Shown: positions 36,505-46,255, numbered from the stretch's first letter. The stretch is 64,000 nt of DNA from Planctomycetota bacterium (GCA_029259915.1 JAJDED010000028.1:87503-151502); one strand, 5' to 3'. Numbers and translations: made by a program. The notes: generated by a model from the sequence alone, not told the origin.

Positions 36505-37518
36505 GTGATCGAGTCGATTGCCATCGTTGGTGCCACCGGTGCTGTGGGACGTCTTATCCGCGAGCTGTTGGAGCAACGTGATTTTCCGTACGAAAAAATC
36601 ACGTTCCTGGCATCAAAACGATCGGCCGGCACGACAATTTCCTACAAAGGCGAAGATCACGAAGTCAAACTGCTGTGCCCGGAAGCGTTCGACGATATCG
36701 ATCTGGCCATCGGCAGCACGCCCGACCCCGTGGCAGCGGAATTCTGTCCCTGGGCCGTGGAACGTGATTGCGTTGTGGTCGACGAAAGCGGCTACTACCG
36801 CATGGATCCCAAAGTGCCGTTGGTGGTGCCGGAAATCAATCCCGAAGCCGCGCTAAAACATGAGGGCATCATTTCCAGCCCGAATTGTTCGACTACTCAA
36901 ATGGTGTTAGCGATGAAGCCGTTGCACGACGCGGGAAAAATTCGCCGCGTCATCGTCAGCACTTACCAGGCAACCAGCGGAGCAGGGGTGCAAGGGCAGG
37001 AAGATCTCATCGCGGGCAGCCGGGCATTTCTGGAAAACGAAGACTACGCCTATCAGGCATTTTCCCATCCGATCGCATTCAATCTGATCCCGCAGATCGG
37101 CTCCGAAAAGCATGCCGGCTACACGAGCGAAGAAATGAAAATGGTGGTCGAAACTCAGAAGATCTTCAACGACGAATCGATTCGAGTATGTCCCACCTGT
37201 GTGAGGGTGCCGGTAGAAAATTGCCATAGCGAAAGTATTCTCGTGGAAACCGAGAAGAAAATCAGTGTTGCCGAAGCGCGTGAACTTTTTGCCGCTACGC
37301 CGGGTATTACCGTCGTCGACGATTTGGCAGCAGGCGCGTATCCTATGCCGGCCGACTGCAGCGGGGACGACGCTGTGTTTATCGGCCGCATTCGCGAAGA
37401 CCTGTCCTGCAACAATGGCTTGGCATTCTGGTGCGTCAGCGACAACCTCCGCAAAGGCGCAGCCACCAACGCCGTGCAAATTGCCGAATTGCTGGTCAAA
37501 AGCCAAGCGACCGTGTGA
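36505..37518 (+). CDS. asd: Aspartate-semialdehyde dehydrogenase
   Basis: A 337-residue protein. The NADP fold is SIAIVGATGAVGRLIREL; the catalytic Cys128 lies in GIISSPNCSTTQM. The GTG start at 36505 follows GGGAG by seven bases and starts the Rossmann strand. The enzyme makes aspartate semialdehyde for lysine, threonine, methionine and diaminopimelate. It is preceded by repeat elements and followed by another before truA. Confidence 0.94.
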   Translation: MIESIAIVGATGAVGRLIRELLEQRDFPYEKITFLASKRSAGTTISYKGEDHEVKLLCPEAFDDIDLAIGSTPDPVAAEFCPWAVERDCVVVDESGYYRMDPKVPLVVPEINPEAALKHEGIISSPNCSTTQMVLAMKPLHDAGKIRRVIVSTYQATSGAGVQGQEDLIAGSRAFLENEDYAYQAFSHPIAFNLIPQIGSEKHAGYTSEEMKMVVETQKIFNDESIRVCPTCVRVPVENCHSESILVETEKKISVAEARELFAATPGITVVDDLAAGAYPMPADCSGDDAVFIGRIREDLSCNNGLAFWCVSDNLRKGAATNAVQIAELLVKSQATV

Positions 37519-37544
37519 GTGAAACTCTTGCAATAAAAAAGATG

Positions 37545-37690
37545 AACCGCAAGGACGCCAAGAGCGCCAAGAAATGATTAAAGAGATCAGGAATCAGAGG
37601 TCGGAGGTCAGAAAACTGGTTTACAAATCCCCTCCGACCTCTGACCTCTGACCTCTGACCTCTAAGACGCTTTTGGCGCCCTTGGCGGTT
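37545..37690. repeat. Nested inverted repeat between asd and truA, family G
   Basis: The outer arms are 37545-37572 (AACCGCAAGGACGCCAAGAG...) and 37666-37690 (GACGCTTTTGGCGCCC...), imperfect. The inner perfect arms TCAGAGGTCGGAGG (37594-37607) and CCTCCGACCTCTGA (37631-37644) form a second hairpin. GACCTCT is tandemly repeated four times at 37636-37663. The outer words resemble the family E arms at 17566. Confidence 0.8.
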
Positions 37691-37702
37691 TAATTCTTCA
37701 CT

Positions 37703-38449
37703 ATGCCAACTTTCAAGCTCACACTGGCGTACGACGGCACCAACTTTTCTGGTTGGCAGTTTCAACCCGAGCAACGAACCGTGCAAAATGAGTTGCAACG
37801 GGCTTGGAACGAAATCACCGGCGAGGCGGCGCGCATGACCGCCACCAGCCGCACCGACGCCGGCGTACACGCACTAGGACAGGTGGTCGGCATCGACACC
37901 GAGAGTCCGTTATCCGCCAAAAAACTAATGGGCGGCATCAATGCCAAACTGCCCGATGACATCGTCCTGTTGAGCATCGAGGATGCACCGGCCGAGTTTC
38001 ACGCCACACACGATGCCCGGCGGAAACGGTATCGGTATCAGATTTATAACGCATGTCATCGGCCGTTGTTCGAGCGAACTCGCGTTTGGCATGTGCCGCT
38101 AGCGCTCGATGTCGCCGCCATGCATCAAGCGGGGCAAGCGCTGGTGGGAACCCATGATTTTGCCAGCTTCCAGTCCGCCGGCAGCGAGCGCGAATCGACA
38201 GTTCGAACTATCTTTTCCGTCGAAGTGTATTACGAGGCAGGGGACAATTCGCCACAAGTCGTGGTCGAAGTGGAGGGGGACGGTTTTCTTTACAACATGG
38301 TACGAATCATCGTTGGCACCTTGGTAGAAGTGGGGCTCGGACGCCGCGAAAAGGATTCGCTTGAAATTGTGTTGGCCAGTTGCGATCGTCGCCAGGCAGG
38401 CCGAACCGCTCCGCCACAAGGATTGGCACTATTGCGGGTCGAGTTCTGA
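37703..38449 (+). CDS. truA: tRNA pseudouridine(38-40) synthase
   Basis: A 248-residue protein. The N-terminus FKLTLAYDGTNFSGWQFQP is diagnostic; the catalytic Asp52 is in TSRTDAGVHALGQ. The C-terminal segment has GDGFLYNMVRIIVGTLVEVG. It isomerises uridines 38-40 in the anticodon arm of tRNA. It lies 70 bases upstream of the kinase gene. Confidence 0.95.
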   Translation: MPTFKLTLAYDGTNFSGWQFQPEQRTVQNELQRAWNEITGEAARMTATSRTDAGVHALGQVVGIDTESPLSAKKLMGGINAKLPDDIVLLSIEDAPAEFHATHDARRKRYRYQIYNACHRPLFERTRVWHVPLALDVAAMHQAGQALVGTHDFASFQSAGSERESTVRTIFSVEVYYEAGDNSPQVVVEVEGDGFLYNMVRIIVGTLVEVGLGRREKDSLEIVLASCDRRQAGRTAPPQGLALLRVEF

Positions 38450-38519
38450 CTTCCGCTATGGAGCTTCGACAACTACACTGGAAGCTTGTTTTTACCTGCA
38501 TTCCCTGGATCGTTTCACC

Positions 38520-39419
38520 ATGAGTCTGCCTGCCGGCAAAGAATTCGTTGGACCGTATCGGCTGTATCACATGATCCGAGCCGGATCGATGTACGAAATT
38601 TGGGCCGTTCGCCCGGTCGGCGAGAATGTCGCCTACGCGATGAAATGGTTACCTCCCGGCAAGAGTCACACACGCGAAGCGGCCAACGGGCTCAAACACG
38701 AATACAATGTCGGTAAGTCCCTCGATCATCCCTCGGTAATCAAAACTTATGATTTTGGGTCCAGTAAAAAGGACGGCACTTATCTGGTAATGGAGCTGTT
38801 CAAAACGCCCAACCTGAAACAGCAAATCCATGAAGGAATCAAAAAACTACAATATCGCCTGGAGCAAATCCTCTGCGAAGCCGCACTCGCCTTAGAATAT
38901 ATGCACAAGCAAGGCTGGACCCACCGCGATATCAAGCCGGACAACTACCTGGTCAACGACGAAGATCATGTCAGGCTGATCGACTTTACCATCGCACGCA
39001 AAATCCCCACTGGCATCGCAAAACTGCTGAAAACCAAGGCTCCGGTGCAGGGCACCTACAGCTATATGGCCCCGGAACAAATCCGAGGTAAGGAAGTCGA
39101 TGCCCGCGCCGATATTTACAGCTTCGGCTGCATGGTATACGAATTGATGGCAGGGAAGTTGCCGTTTACAGGCAGCAGTTCTTCGGAGCTGTTGAACAAG
39201 CACCTGAAAGCGCGTCCCCAGCAACTCAACGTTCTGCAAAAAAACGTCCAAGCCGACTTTGCAAAATTAGTACACCGCATGCTCGAAAAAAACCCCGAAG
39301 ATCGGCCCGAAACGCTCCTGGAATTTTACCGCGAATTGAAAGCAGGGCGGTGCTTCCACATCAAGCCCAAACCTTTCGTCGAAGGGAAGACTGAAGAAAG
39401 TATGAAACAGGAAGATTGA
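38520..39419 (+). CDS. Ser/Thr protein kinase-like protein with DFT motif
   Basis: A 299-residue protein with a eukaryotic-type kinase fold. The ATP lysine is K42 in YAMKWL; the glycine loop is degenerate (IRAGSMYEIW). The catalytic loop is THRDIKPDN, with D137. The metal-binding loop reads IDFTIAR at 155-157, with Thr in place of the Gly of DFG. The APE-like segment is SYMAPEQIRG and RPET appears near the end. It has no transmembrane segment or extra domain, so cytoplasmic. It sits just upstream of accA in the same orientation. Confidence 0.8.
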   Translation: MSLPAGKEFVGPYRLYHMIRAGSMYEIWAVRPVGENVAYAMKWLPPGKSHTREAANGLKHEYNVGKSLDHPSVIKTYDFGSSKKDGTYLVMELFKTPNLKQQIHEGIKKLQYRLEQILCEAALALEYMHKQGWTHRDIKPDNYLVNDEDHVRLIDFTIARKIPTGIAKLLKTKAPVQGTYSYMAPEQIRGKEVDARADIYSFGCMVYELMAGKLPFTGSSSSELLNKHLKARPQQLNVLQKNVQADFAKLVHRMLEKNPEDRPETLLEFYRELKAGRCFHIKPKPFVEGKTEESMKQED

Positions 39420-39459
39420 CCTCAGAGTCTAAAATTCTCACTACGAACCTCCGATTGCT

Positions 39460-40437
39460 ATGTTTCGCTTACCATTTGAACAGCCGATTTTCGAAATCCA
39501 AGAACAAGTCGAGCAACTTGAGGCCAGCGAGCCCAAGACACCTGAGATGCGCGAGCGGATTCGTGGGCTCCGAAAACAACTCACCGAGACCACCAAAAGC
39601 ATCTACAACAACCTCGATCCTTGGGAAACGGTCCGAGTGGCCCGACATCCCGATCGACCGATGTTCACCGATTACATCGATCTGGTGTTCGACGAGTTTG
39701 TCGAACTGCACGGCGACAAGTTCTTTGGCGACGATCGTGCGCTGAGAACCGGATTTGCCAAGCTCGATCAATTCAAGGTGGTCGTCGCTGGCCACCAAAA
39801 AGGCAAAACGCTCAAAGAGCGCAACGAATGCTACTTTGGCTGTGCCCATCCCGAGGGTTACCGCAAAGCGATGGGAAAAATGCGGTTGGCGGCCAAATAT
39901 GGTTTGCCGATCATTGCCATGATCGACACTCCCGGCGCATACCCGGGAATTGGTGCCGAAGAGCGAGGTCAAGCACAAGTCATTGCCCAGAGCATGTTGG
40001 CGATGTCGCGATTGAACACACCAATCATTTGCGTCGTGATCGGCGAGGGTGGCTCCGGGGGCGCTTTAGGAATCGGCGTGGGAGATCGTGTTGCCATTTT
40101 GCAGCACGCCTATTATTCGGTCATCAGTCCCGAAGGTTGCGCAGGAATCTTGTGGAAGAGCCACGACTACGCCGAGCAGGCGGCCCAGGCGTTGCGGATT
40201 ACCTCCCGGCATCTCGAGGACTTGGGAGTCGTCGACGACGTCATTGAAGAACCGTTAGGCGGCGCCCACCGCGATCACCATCAAATGGCCGCTCGTCTGA
40301 AGATGTATCTCATCAAAACGCTCCGCGAGCTTTCGAAGCTTCCCAAAGATCGATTGCTGGCCGAACGCTACGAAAAGTTTCGCGGCATGGGCCCGTATCT
40401 TGAGCTTGAAGACCAGACCGCACCCGCCACGGAATGA
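39460..40437 (+). CDS. accA: Acetyl-CoA carboxylase carboxyltransferase alpha subunit
   Basis: A 325-residue protein. The N-terminus EQPIFEIQEQVEQLEASE is typical. Family segments are DRPMFTDYIDLVFDEF, MIDTPGAYPGIGAEERGQ and CVVIGEGGSGGALGIGVGD. It transfers the carboxyl group from biotin to acetyl-CoA with AccD. accB-accC lie about 29 kb away, so the enzyme genes are split. Its neighbours are a kinase and a PEP-CTERM gene. Confidence 0.95.
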   Translation: MFRLPFEQPIFEIQEQVEQLEASEPKTPEMRERIRGLRKQLTETTKSIYNNLDPWETVRVARHPDRPMFTDYIDLVFDEFVELHGDKFFGDDRALRTGFAKLDQFKVVVAGHQKGKTLKERNECYFGCAHPEGYRKAMGKMRLAAKYGLPIIAMIDTPGAYPGIGAEERGQAQVIAQSMLAMSRLNTPIICVVIGEGGSGGALGIGVGDRVAILQHAYYSVISPEGCAGILWKSHDYAEQAAQALRITSRHLEDLGVVDDVIEEPLGGAHRDHHQMAARLKMYLIKTLRELSKLPKDRLLAERYEKFRGMGPYLELEDQTAPATE

Positions 40438-40604
40438 GTCGCAATTTTGCGATCAGCCCCCAATCAACAGGCCGCAGGGCAGGAGAGTTTTCGCATCTCC
40501 AATCATGGAAGCCTGCCACGACCAACGTCCGATAATCATAGTTATGTTCGTTTCGGAGTGGTTTTCCCAGGGAAATAACCGCCCTACCGCGGGAACGTAA
40601 GAAG

Positions 40605-40651
40605 TGAGATTGCAGATTGTAAATCTCAAGCATCTGACATCTGCAATCTCA
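40605..40651. terminator. Likely bidirectional terminator hairpin, family J
   Basis: Perfect 12-base arms TGAGATTGCAGA (40605-40616) and TCTGCAATCTCA (40640-40651). The element lies between the convergent accA and PEP-CTERM genes, which supports a terminator role. It continues as further CATCTCAC words. Confidence 0.6.
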
Positions 40652-40667
40652 AATCGAACATCTCACA

Positions 40668-41291
40668 TCAGTTCGAATGCCGCCTCAGGACCGCCAGTCC
40701 TGCAAGCCCAAGCCCCAAAAGCAGGGCCGTGGTGGGTTCGGGCACCACTGTGGTGAACAGGAAGTTGGGTCCAATCGCAGAGAATCCCAAATTTGAGCCT
40801 GTTGGCTTGGTGAATCCCACGCTAACTCGGTAGCTTTGGAGGACGATCCCGGCCGCCGCAACGGCATTCGGCGGTTTGGTCTGGCTCGCAAAATCCGAAA
40901 CGGTCGGGAAGTGGGCGCCGATTGTGTACGACTGGCCACCGGTGAGCTCGACAGGCGTAATTGCTGCGTAACGAATACGGTCTATGAGGGGGGCAACCGT
41001 GCCCGAGGCCACGGTCGTCTGCGCAACAATGCTCCCAGCAGCATCCCAGATCGCGACGGTATGGGAATTGACGAGACCGTCGGAATTGCGGTCCCAGATT
41101 CCCAGCGAGCTGACAGAAATGTCGGCTGTTGGGCTAAAGTCCCATCCCCGAGTGATATTATTACCGCCTCCGCCACTCTGGAGGTCCGGGTTGCCGGTGA
41201 AGTTCAGCGCCGCAATCGGCATAGCACTGACGCTAAGTGGTGCGAGTAGGAACGCGAGAACTAATGCGTTCCGGAGGATTCGTAATGACAT
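40668..41291 (-). CDS. PEP-CTERM sorted protein
   Basis: A 207-residue protein with a signal peptide (MSLRILRNALVLAFLLAPLSVSA). The middle is a beta-rich domain with WDFSPTADISVSSLGIWD and GGQSYTIGAHFP, as in DUF4082-type modules. The C-terminus VPEPTTALLLGLGLAGLAVLRRHSN is a PEP-CTERM sorting signal. The ATG at 41291 follows GGAGAAGCC. It would be secreted and exosortase-processed; the substrate is unknown. Confidence 0.85.
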   Translation of the reverse strand: MSLRILRNALVLAFLLAPLSVSAMPIAALNFTGNPDLQSGGGGNNITRGWDFSPTADISVSSLGIWDRNSDGLVNSHTVAIWDAAGSIVAQTTVASGTVAPLIDRIRYAAITPVELTGGQSYTIGAHFPTVSDFASQTKPPNAVAAAGIVLQSYRVSVGFTKPTGSNLGFSAIGPNFLFTTVVPEPTTALLLGLGLAGLAVLRRHSN

Positions 41292-41535
41292 GTAGGCTTC
41301 TCCTTGAGAAGTTGGAATGAAGACACACGGCCATTCATCAAAAACTAAATGGGGAGACAGATAAGAATTCATACCCTAGAGAGGCAACATTCCCCCTGCA
41401 GGTTACGATTATTTCCCATTTTATTATGCCAGTGCCTGGGATGGAAGAAAATTGTCAGCACATTTTGGTTTTCTAGCAAGAAATGGCCACTTTGCAGAGC
41501 GGGCCTCCCAGAAAACTGCATTGGTTGATCGCTCG

Positions 41536-42297
41536 CTAATAGGGCACGCTGTTGGGTAGGTCGGCAGTTTGCGGTTCACGTGCCGGCCAACTCGGTTGCG
41601 TCAGCGGCTGACTCGGCTGTGCTGGCGGCTGGTTCGGTGGTGACCAAGCTGCTGGAATACCCGTCGAGGGCACCGATTCAGACCAAGGGGACGCCGGATT
41701 TGTCACCGCCTGAGTCGATCCGTTTGAGTTATCATCTCGGGGCCACAGGGCTTGAATCTCACTTCCTAGCGACGGCTGATAACTGGGATCCAGCCGTTGC
41801 TCAATCCGCTCGACGTAGGGGTGGATCACGTCATGAATTTCTGGCGGAACGACCGAGTGTGTTTTGTCTAAAAATCGAACTATGTAATGCCCTGTTTGCG
41901 AGGCAACGATCGTATCCTTCTGAGCTTGCGGCAAAATGGTCACCGCAAAAAATGTAATGGCAATACACAGCAACACGCCCTTGGCCAGCCCGATCAATGC
42001 GCCCATTTGGTGGTCAAAGCCGTCGAGTTTCACACGATCGATCATCCCCGACACCAGGCGGAAAATCGTCCAGATGACAAACGACGTGGCAATGTAAATA
42101 GCCAACATCGCGACAAACTTGTTCCATGGGGCATGGTTCGAGATCATTGGCGCCAAGCGATCGGCAAATCGCAGCGCAGCAAAGTAACTTAAAATCAATG
42201 ATGCCAACGAGGCAATTTGCCAGGCCATTCCCTTCCAAAAGCCAAACAGCGTAGCAGCCAACAGAACCAACAGCATCAAGATATCGTACGTTTGCAT
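41536..42297 (-). CDS. CvpA family membrane protein
   Basis: A 253-residue protein. Four hydrophobic segments in the first ~125 residues, starting LMLLVLLAATLFGFWKGMAWQIASLASLILSYFAALRFAD, match the CvpA/colicin V production family. The last ~110 residues are Pro/Ser/Asn-rich and probably disordered. The family function is unclear. Its stop is 244 bases away from the PEP-CTERM start. Confidence 0.8.
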   Translation of the reverse strand: MQTYDILMLLVLLAATLFGFWKGMAWQIASLASLILSYFAALRFADRLAPMISNHAPWNKFVAMLAIYIATSFVIWTIFRLVSGMIDRVKLDGFDHQMGALIGLAKGVLLCIAITFFAVTILPQAQKDTIVASQTGHYIVRFLDKTHSVVPPEIHDVIHPYVERIEQRLDPSYQPSLGSEIQALWPRDDNSNGSTQAVTNPASPWSESVPSTGIPAAWSPPNQPPAQPSQPLTQPSWPAREPQTADLPNSVPY

Positions 42298-42365
42298 CGT
42301 GCTGACAAAGGGGTTAAGAGTGCAGGAATTAAATCACATTTCCAGCTCTGCCGTGAAATCTAGCC

Positions 42366-42393
42366 AGATCCCTCGGCAGATCTCGGGATGACA
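42366..42393. repeat. Short dispersed palindromic repeat, family M copy 2
   Basis: AGATCCCTCGGCAGATCTCGGGATGACA type sequence, a diverged copy of 2841-2868. It lies in the gap upstream of the CvpA-type gene. Confidence 0.45.
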
Positions 42394-42576
42394 ATTTTAG
42401 ATTAGAAGCGTGCGGAGTATATCGGCATGGCGCAAATGCGGAAAGTGGAAAGCAGTGCCGTGCTAGCAAGCTGGCATGGCAAGGGGGCGAATTGAGTTGC
42501 TGCCCTGGTTTGGCACGCTCAATTTGCGTACAGTTCCCACCACGCCCATTCCATTGCCCCGATTCGGACCTTGCTT

Positions 42577-43401
42577 ATGGCTGGTTTCAAAACGCACATT
42601 ACCACCAGCAGCGTTCTCGGTGTTGGCTACGCCGGCCTGGGAATTCATTTGGGGATTCCTATCGAATCGTCGCTCATCGCCGGTGGGCTGTGCGGTGTGG
42701 GCGGCATGTTGCCCGATATCGACAGCGACTCGGGAATTCCCTTTCGCGAATCGATGGGCTTTGCCGCCGCGATCATGCCGATGCTGCTGTTGGATCGTTT
42801 TCGAAGTTTAGGACTCAACTACGAACAAATCGTCCTGGCGACGGGCGGCATGTATCTGTTTGTTCGGTTTGGCATTGCGCGTCTGCTCTCAAAATACACC
42901 GTCCACCGCGGCATGTTCCACAGTCTGCCCGCGGCAGCAATTTTTGCGGGAACCGCATTTCTGCTGTGCGGATCGAACGATCTGCAGTTGCGATACTTCA
43001 AAGCGTGCGGTGTGCTGTTGGGAGTGATGTCCCACTTGATCCTCGACGAAATCTACGCCGTCGAATGGACCGGTGGCCGCTGGCGGTTCAAAAAATCGTT
43101 CGGCACAGCCATGAAACTTTGGGGATCGAGCCTGTGGGGGAACATCTCCACCTATGGCAAACTGGCGATCATCACCTTGATGATTTTGGGCGAGCCAATG
43201 GTCATGGAGCGCTACGGCCAGGTGTCGCCGGTGGTGTTGAGTCGCGAGAATTGGACCTCGCGCGTTGCCAACCTCGATCCCACAGGCATGCCAACGACGG
43301 AGGCAATCACTCCCCCCAACAGCGAAGACTCGCAGATCCCCAAGATCGATCGCACCATCTACGACACAGCCCATCGGCTCTGGCGCAAACTGCAAGAGTG
43401 A
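42577..43401 (+). CDS. DUF457 / YdjM-type metal-dependent hydrolase-like membrane protein
   Basis: A 274-residue protein. The family motifs are MLPDIDSDSG, HRGMFHSLP and SHLILDEIYAVEW. These carry the His and Asp residues that bind metal in the LexA-regulated YdjM-type family. Several hydrophobic segments place it in the membrane. The start ATG at 42577 begins MAGFKTHITTSS; a TTG two codons earlier is also in frame. The activity of this family is poorly known. It is convergent with the TolC gene. Confidence 0.8.
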   Translation: MAGFKTHITTSSVLGVGYAGLGIHLGIPIESSLIAGGLCGVGGMLPDIDSDSGIPFRESMGFAAAIMPMLLLDRFRSLGLNYEQIVLATGGMYLFVRFGIARLLSKYTVHRGMFHSLPAAAIFAGTAFLLCGSNDLQLRYFKACGVLLGVMSHLILDEIYAVEWTGGRWRFKKSFGTAMKLWGSSLWGNISTYGKLAIITLMILGEPMVMERYGQVSPVVLSRENWTSRVANLDPTGMPTTEAITPPNSEDSQIPKIDRTIYDTAHRLWRKLQE

Positions 43402-43417
43402 AAGTGATCTTTTTTTC

Positions 43418-43519
43418 ACCACAAAGGCACGAAGGCACAAAGAGAATATCAATTTTTTTGTGCCTTTTTGCGTTTCTTGTGGCTATCAAAAAATCTTTGT
43501 GTCTTTGTGCCTTAGTGGT
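43418..43519. repeat. Long inverted repeat between convergent genes, family F copy 2
   Basis: The arms ACCACAAAGGCACGAAGG... (43418-43443) and ...TTTGTGCCTTAGTGGT (43494-43519) pair imperfectly, with about 50 bases in the loop including an internal TTGTGCCTTTTTGCG word. The right arm abuts the stop codon of the TolC gene. Position between two convergent genes suggests a shared terminator. Confidence 0.7.
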
Positions 43520-46255
43520 TCATTCCGAATCATGCTCGTCAGACTCCGCTATGCTTGGCAACGGCAACGGCTCTGCCTGCAGCTCCGGAAGCACACCCTC
43601 CGGGTGAATCAACTCGATTCTTCCAGCCTCGAACGCCTCGGACGAGATGCCCAAGTCACACGAGTTGTACGGCAAGTTCACGAGAAAAGTTTCCAAAGGA
43701 ACATTGTTTTCAATGCGCAATCCGTGGGGAGTCAGTTCCATGATTCCCAAGTCGGTTTCCAAATTTAGCCGCTGCACTTCATAATCGACCCAAACGCTCA
43801 GGAAATCGTTCTGTACATTCAATAAGTCGGAAAGCGACTGCACCAAATCACGGGCGGTCGTGTTATTAAATTGCTCGGTCTCCCCCGGCTTCGGTGGTTC
43901 GGAAAGTCGCAATTGGGTGAGGTCGACCTGTGAGATTGCCACCTGAACCGCGGCTCGACGCAACTCGAAATTCAACTCGTTGAGCTGTATCTGACGTAGC
44001 GTGCTGCGCAGCCCTTGGTAAACACCGTCGCGGAACTGGTAGTAATTGCGGCGGGCTTGCTGATATTCGATCAGAGCTTGTCGATAGACGTTGCGCTCCG
44101 CCAACCGCGTGAGGGGGGCGTCAAACTCAAGCCCGGCGCGCAACCGACCGTCTGAACCGCGCAAATCAAACGGGTTGTCGCCCACATTGCCAATATCCCC
44201 GCTGAATACCAGATCCAGATTGCTTTTGAGGTCGTTCGCGTTGAAATAAATCAACCGCCAGGCGTCCACCAGACTGGCCCGGGCGTTTTTCCAATCGCGC
44301 CGAAAAACGCTGGCAATCGCCAGGGCTTGTTCGGGAGACAATTCCACTGGAGTAAACGAAATTGCCTCCAACCGCGCACTGGCCTGCACCAGCGACAGTT
44401 CGAGCAATTCGCCCGAAAGGCTCGATAGAGCGGTGACCATCGCCCCTACGATTTCTGAGTCCTGAGCCGGTGGGTTCTCGGCAAGTCCGGCCAGACGGTC
44501 GAGACTGCGATTCAAACGCCGCTCGATCGTTGCAAACTCGCTACGCCGTTTCGCAACTCGTTCTTCGAGATGCTCTGTGCTAAAGAGATTCGAATCGATA
44601 TTGGCCTCCTCCACCTCGGGACGCTTGCTCAAACGTTTAAGATAAGCTCGGCGTGCAGGAAGTGCCTGCTCCAATCGCTGAAAGTCGGCGTGTACTGCTT
44701 CAATTTGTTGCCGGCTGTCGGAGATAATCGCGGGGAGGGTAGCAAGTCCTGACAGAAGCGTGTCAGACTCTTTCTGAAGATTTGGGAAAACCGGCACCGG
44801 TTGCTGCGGGTCGGCTTCAGCCGACTCGCGCAATTGTCGCAGACTTTCGAGTTGATCGGCAACGCGAACTTGCAGGCCATCCAAATCGGGATCAAGCAAA
44901 TTCAATCGATCGAGCAGTGGATCTTTGATCTTAACTTCCAGTTCAGGAGGTACACCGAGAGTCACCTTGAAATTATCAAGACTCGATTGATAGAGCGTTT
45001 CAGACGTGATCAGTTGGCTTTGCGCGTTGTAAAGCGCTTGTCGAGCTAGATCGACTTGGAACCGATCGATGCGTCCCGCTTCGTAGGAAGCTTGCAGTTG
45101 TTCCACACTTTCGCGCAGCGCGGAGACATTGGCGCGCTGATTGCGGAGAACTTGCTCTGTTTGCAGCAATCCGAGAAAGCCGCCCGCCCCCTGGGCCCCA
45201 GCCCCGCCGGTGAACCCCCCTGCCCCGAAGTTCCCATTGCCGTTGAAGTTGCCACCGACCCCGACACGCCCAAATCCGCCGCCGCCCACGCCGCTAAAAC
45301 CTTCCAGCCCGCTCCCGCCAAAAAATCCCCCTCGTCGCGAAGGGCCTTGGCCAGGATCGCGCCCGGTGATCACGCTGACATAAAAGCTGCGGCGAAAACG
45401 TTCCATCTGACGCACGTTGGCCAGCAACGATCGCTCGGAAATGGTAAGCCGCTCCAAAACACGCGTGCGTCCCCCCGCACGTAGCAACGGCTGAACCAAC
45501 GAAAAATCGAGCACCGTACTCCCGGAATAGTCGTCCGGCCCGGCGAACTGCCACACTAACGAATTGGCCAATCCCACCACCAATTCGCCTCCGGTGGCGG
45601 TAAGCTTCTCCGCACGCAGCCGATTTCCTGTCCTCAGCGGCGTCACTTCAAACGCACTCGACGACTCCCCGGTCCCAGTGCGGTCGCGGCCGTCGGACGT
45701 GAAAAAAATACTCGACCCTCCGAAGAACTGCGTATCGAAGCGAAATCGCTCGAACGAGACATCGAGCGCCGAAAGGTAAAGCTCTTCCAACTGGGACTGG
45801 TAACGAGAAGATTCCAGCAACGCCAATTCGACCGAGCCCTGCAAATCGAGGACCACGTTGCCCGATTCGTCGTAGGGCAAATGCTCCATCCAGCCGGGAT
45901 TCTCCACAAATGGCGTCCGCTGTAAGCAACGCCAACATTTCGAGCCCTTTTTGCAATCGACGCATTGCATCAACTGATGCGATACGGGATCGTCAGGCGG
46001 CATCGGCTCGCAATCCGGATTGTGCGGATCGTACATCCGCGAGCGCGGATCGATGTCGATACGAAACTGCCCCGGATCGGAATCAACGGCTGCCGCCTTG
46101 TGATCGATTGTGCGATAGGCTTCCTGATCGGCCTGCTGCCGGTAAAGAGTCCGATTGCAGCCGAGAGCCAATAGCAACACCGTCATCAACACCAACGGGA
46201 AGCCCGTGGTAAAACTAGAGATGTTGCAGCGCAGTTTATCGATGGTTTTGATCAT
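43520..46255 (-). CDS. Large TolC-family outer-membrane lipoprotein
   Basis: A 911-residue protein, nearly twice the usual TolC length. The N-terminus has a lipobox LLALGC. TolC-like segments follow (LLESSRYQSQLEELYLSALDVSFERFRFD and RIDRFQVDLARQALYNAQSQL), indicating the helical barrel. Oddities: a CVDCKKGSKCWRC cluster near residues 95-110, a Gly-rich loop at about residues 303-360, and a long insert region that includes coiled-coil heptads. It would form an outer-membrane efflux channel. The marR gene overlaps it upstream by ATGA coupling. No pump genes are near. Confidence 0.8.
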   Translation of the reverse strand: MIKTIDKLRCNISSFTTGFPLVLMTVLLLALGCNRTLYRQQADQEAYRTIDHKAAAVDSDPGQFRIDIDPRSRMYDPHNPDCEPMPPDDPVSHQLMQCVDCKKGSKCWRCLQRTPFVENPGWMEHLPYDESGNVVLDLQGSVELALLESSRYQSQLEELYLSALDVSFERFRFDTQFFGGSSIFFTSDGRDRTGTGESSSAFEVTPLRTGNRLRAEKLTATGGELVVGLANSLVWQFAGPDDYSGSTVLDFSLVQPLLRAGGRTRVLERLTISERSLLANVRQMERFRRSFYVSVITGRDPGQGPSRRGGFFGGSGLEGFSGVGGGGFGRVGVGGNFNGNGNFGAGGFTGGAGAQGAGGFLGLLQTEQVLRNQRANVSALRESVEQLQASYEAGRIDRFQVDLARQALYNAQSQLITSETLYQSSLDNFKVTLGVPPELEVKIKDPLLDRLNLLDPDLDGLQVRVADQLESLRQLRESAEADPQQPVPVFPNLQKESDTLLSGLATLPAIISDSRQQIEAVHADFQRLEQALPARRAYLKRLSKRPEVEEANIDSNLFSTEHLEERVAKRRSEFATIERRLNRSLDRLAGLAENPPAQDSEIVGAMVTALSSLSGELLELSLVQASARLEAISFTPVELSPEQALAIASVFRRDWKNARASLVDAWRLIYFNANDLKSNLDLVFSGDIGNVGDNPFDLRGSDGRLRAGLEFDAPLTRLAERNVYRQALIEYQQARRNYYQFRDGVYQGLRSTLRQIQLNELNFELRRAAVQVAISQVDLTQLRLSEPPKPGETEQFNNTTARDLVQSLSDLLNVQNDFLSVWVDYEVQRLNLETDLGIMELTPHGLRIENNVPLETFLVNLPYNSCDLGISSEAFEAGRIELIHPEGVLPELQAEPLPLPSIAESDEHDSE

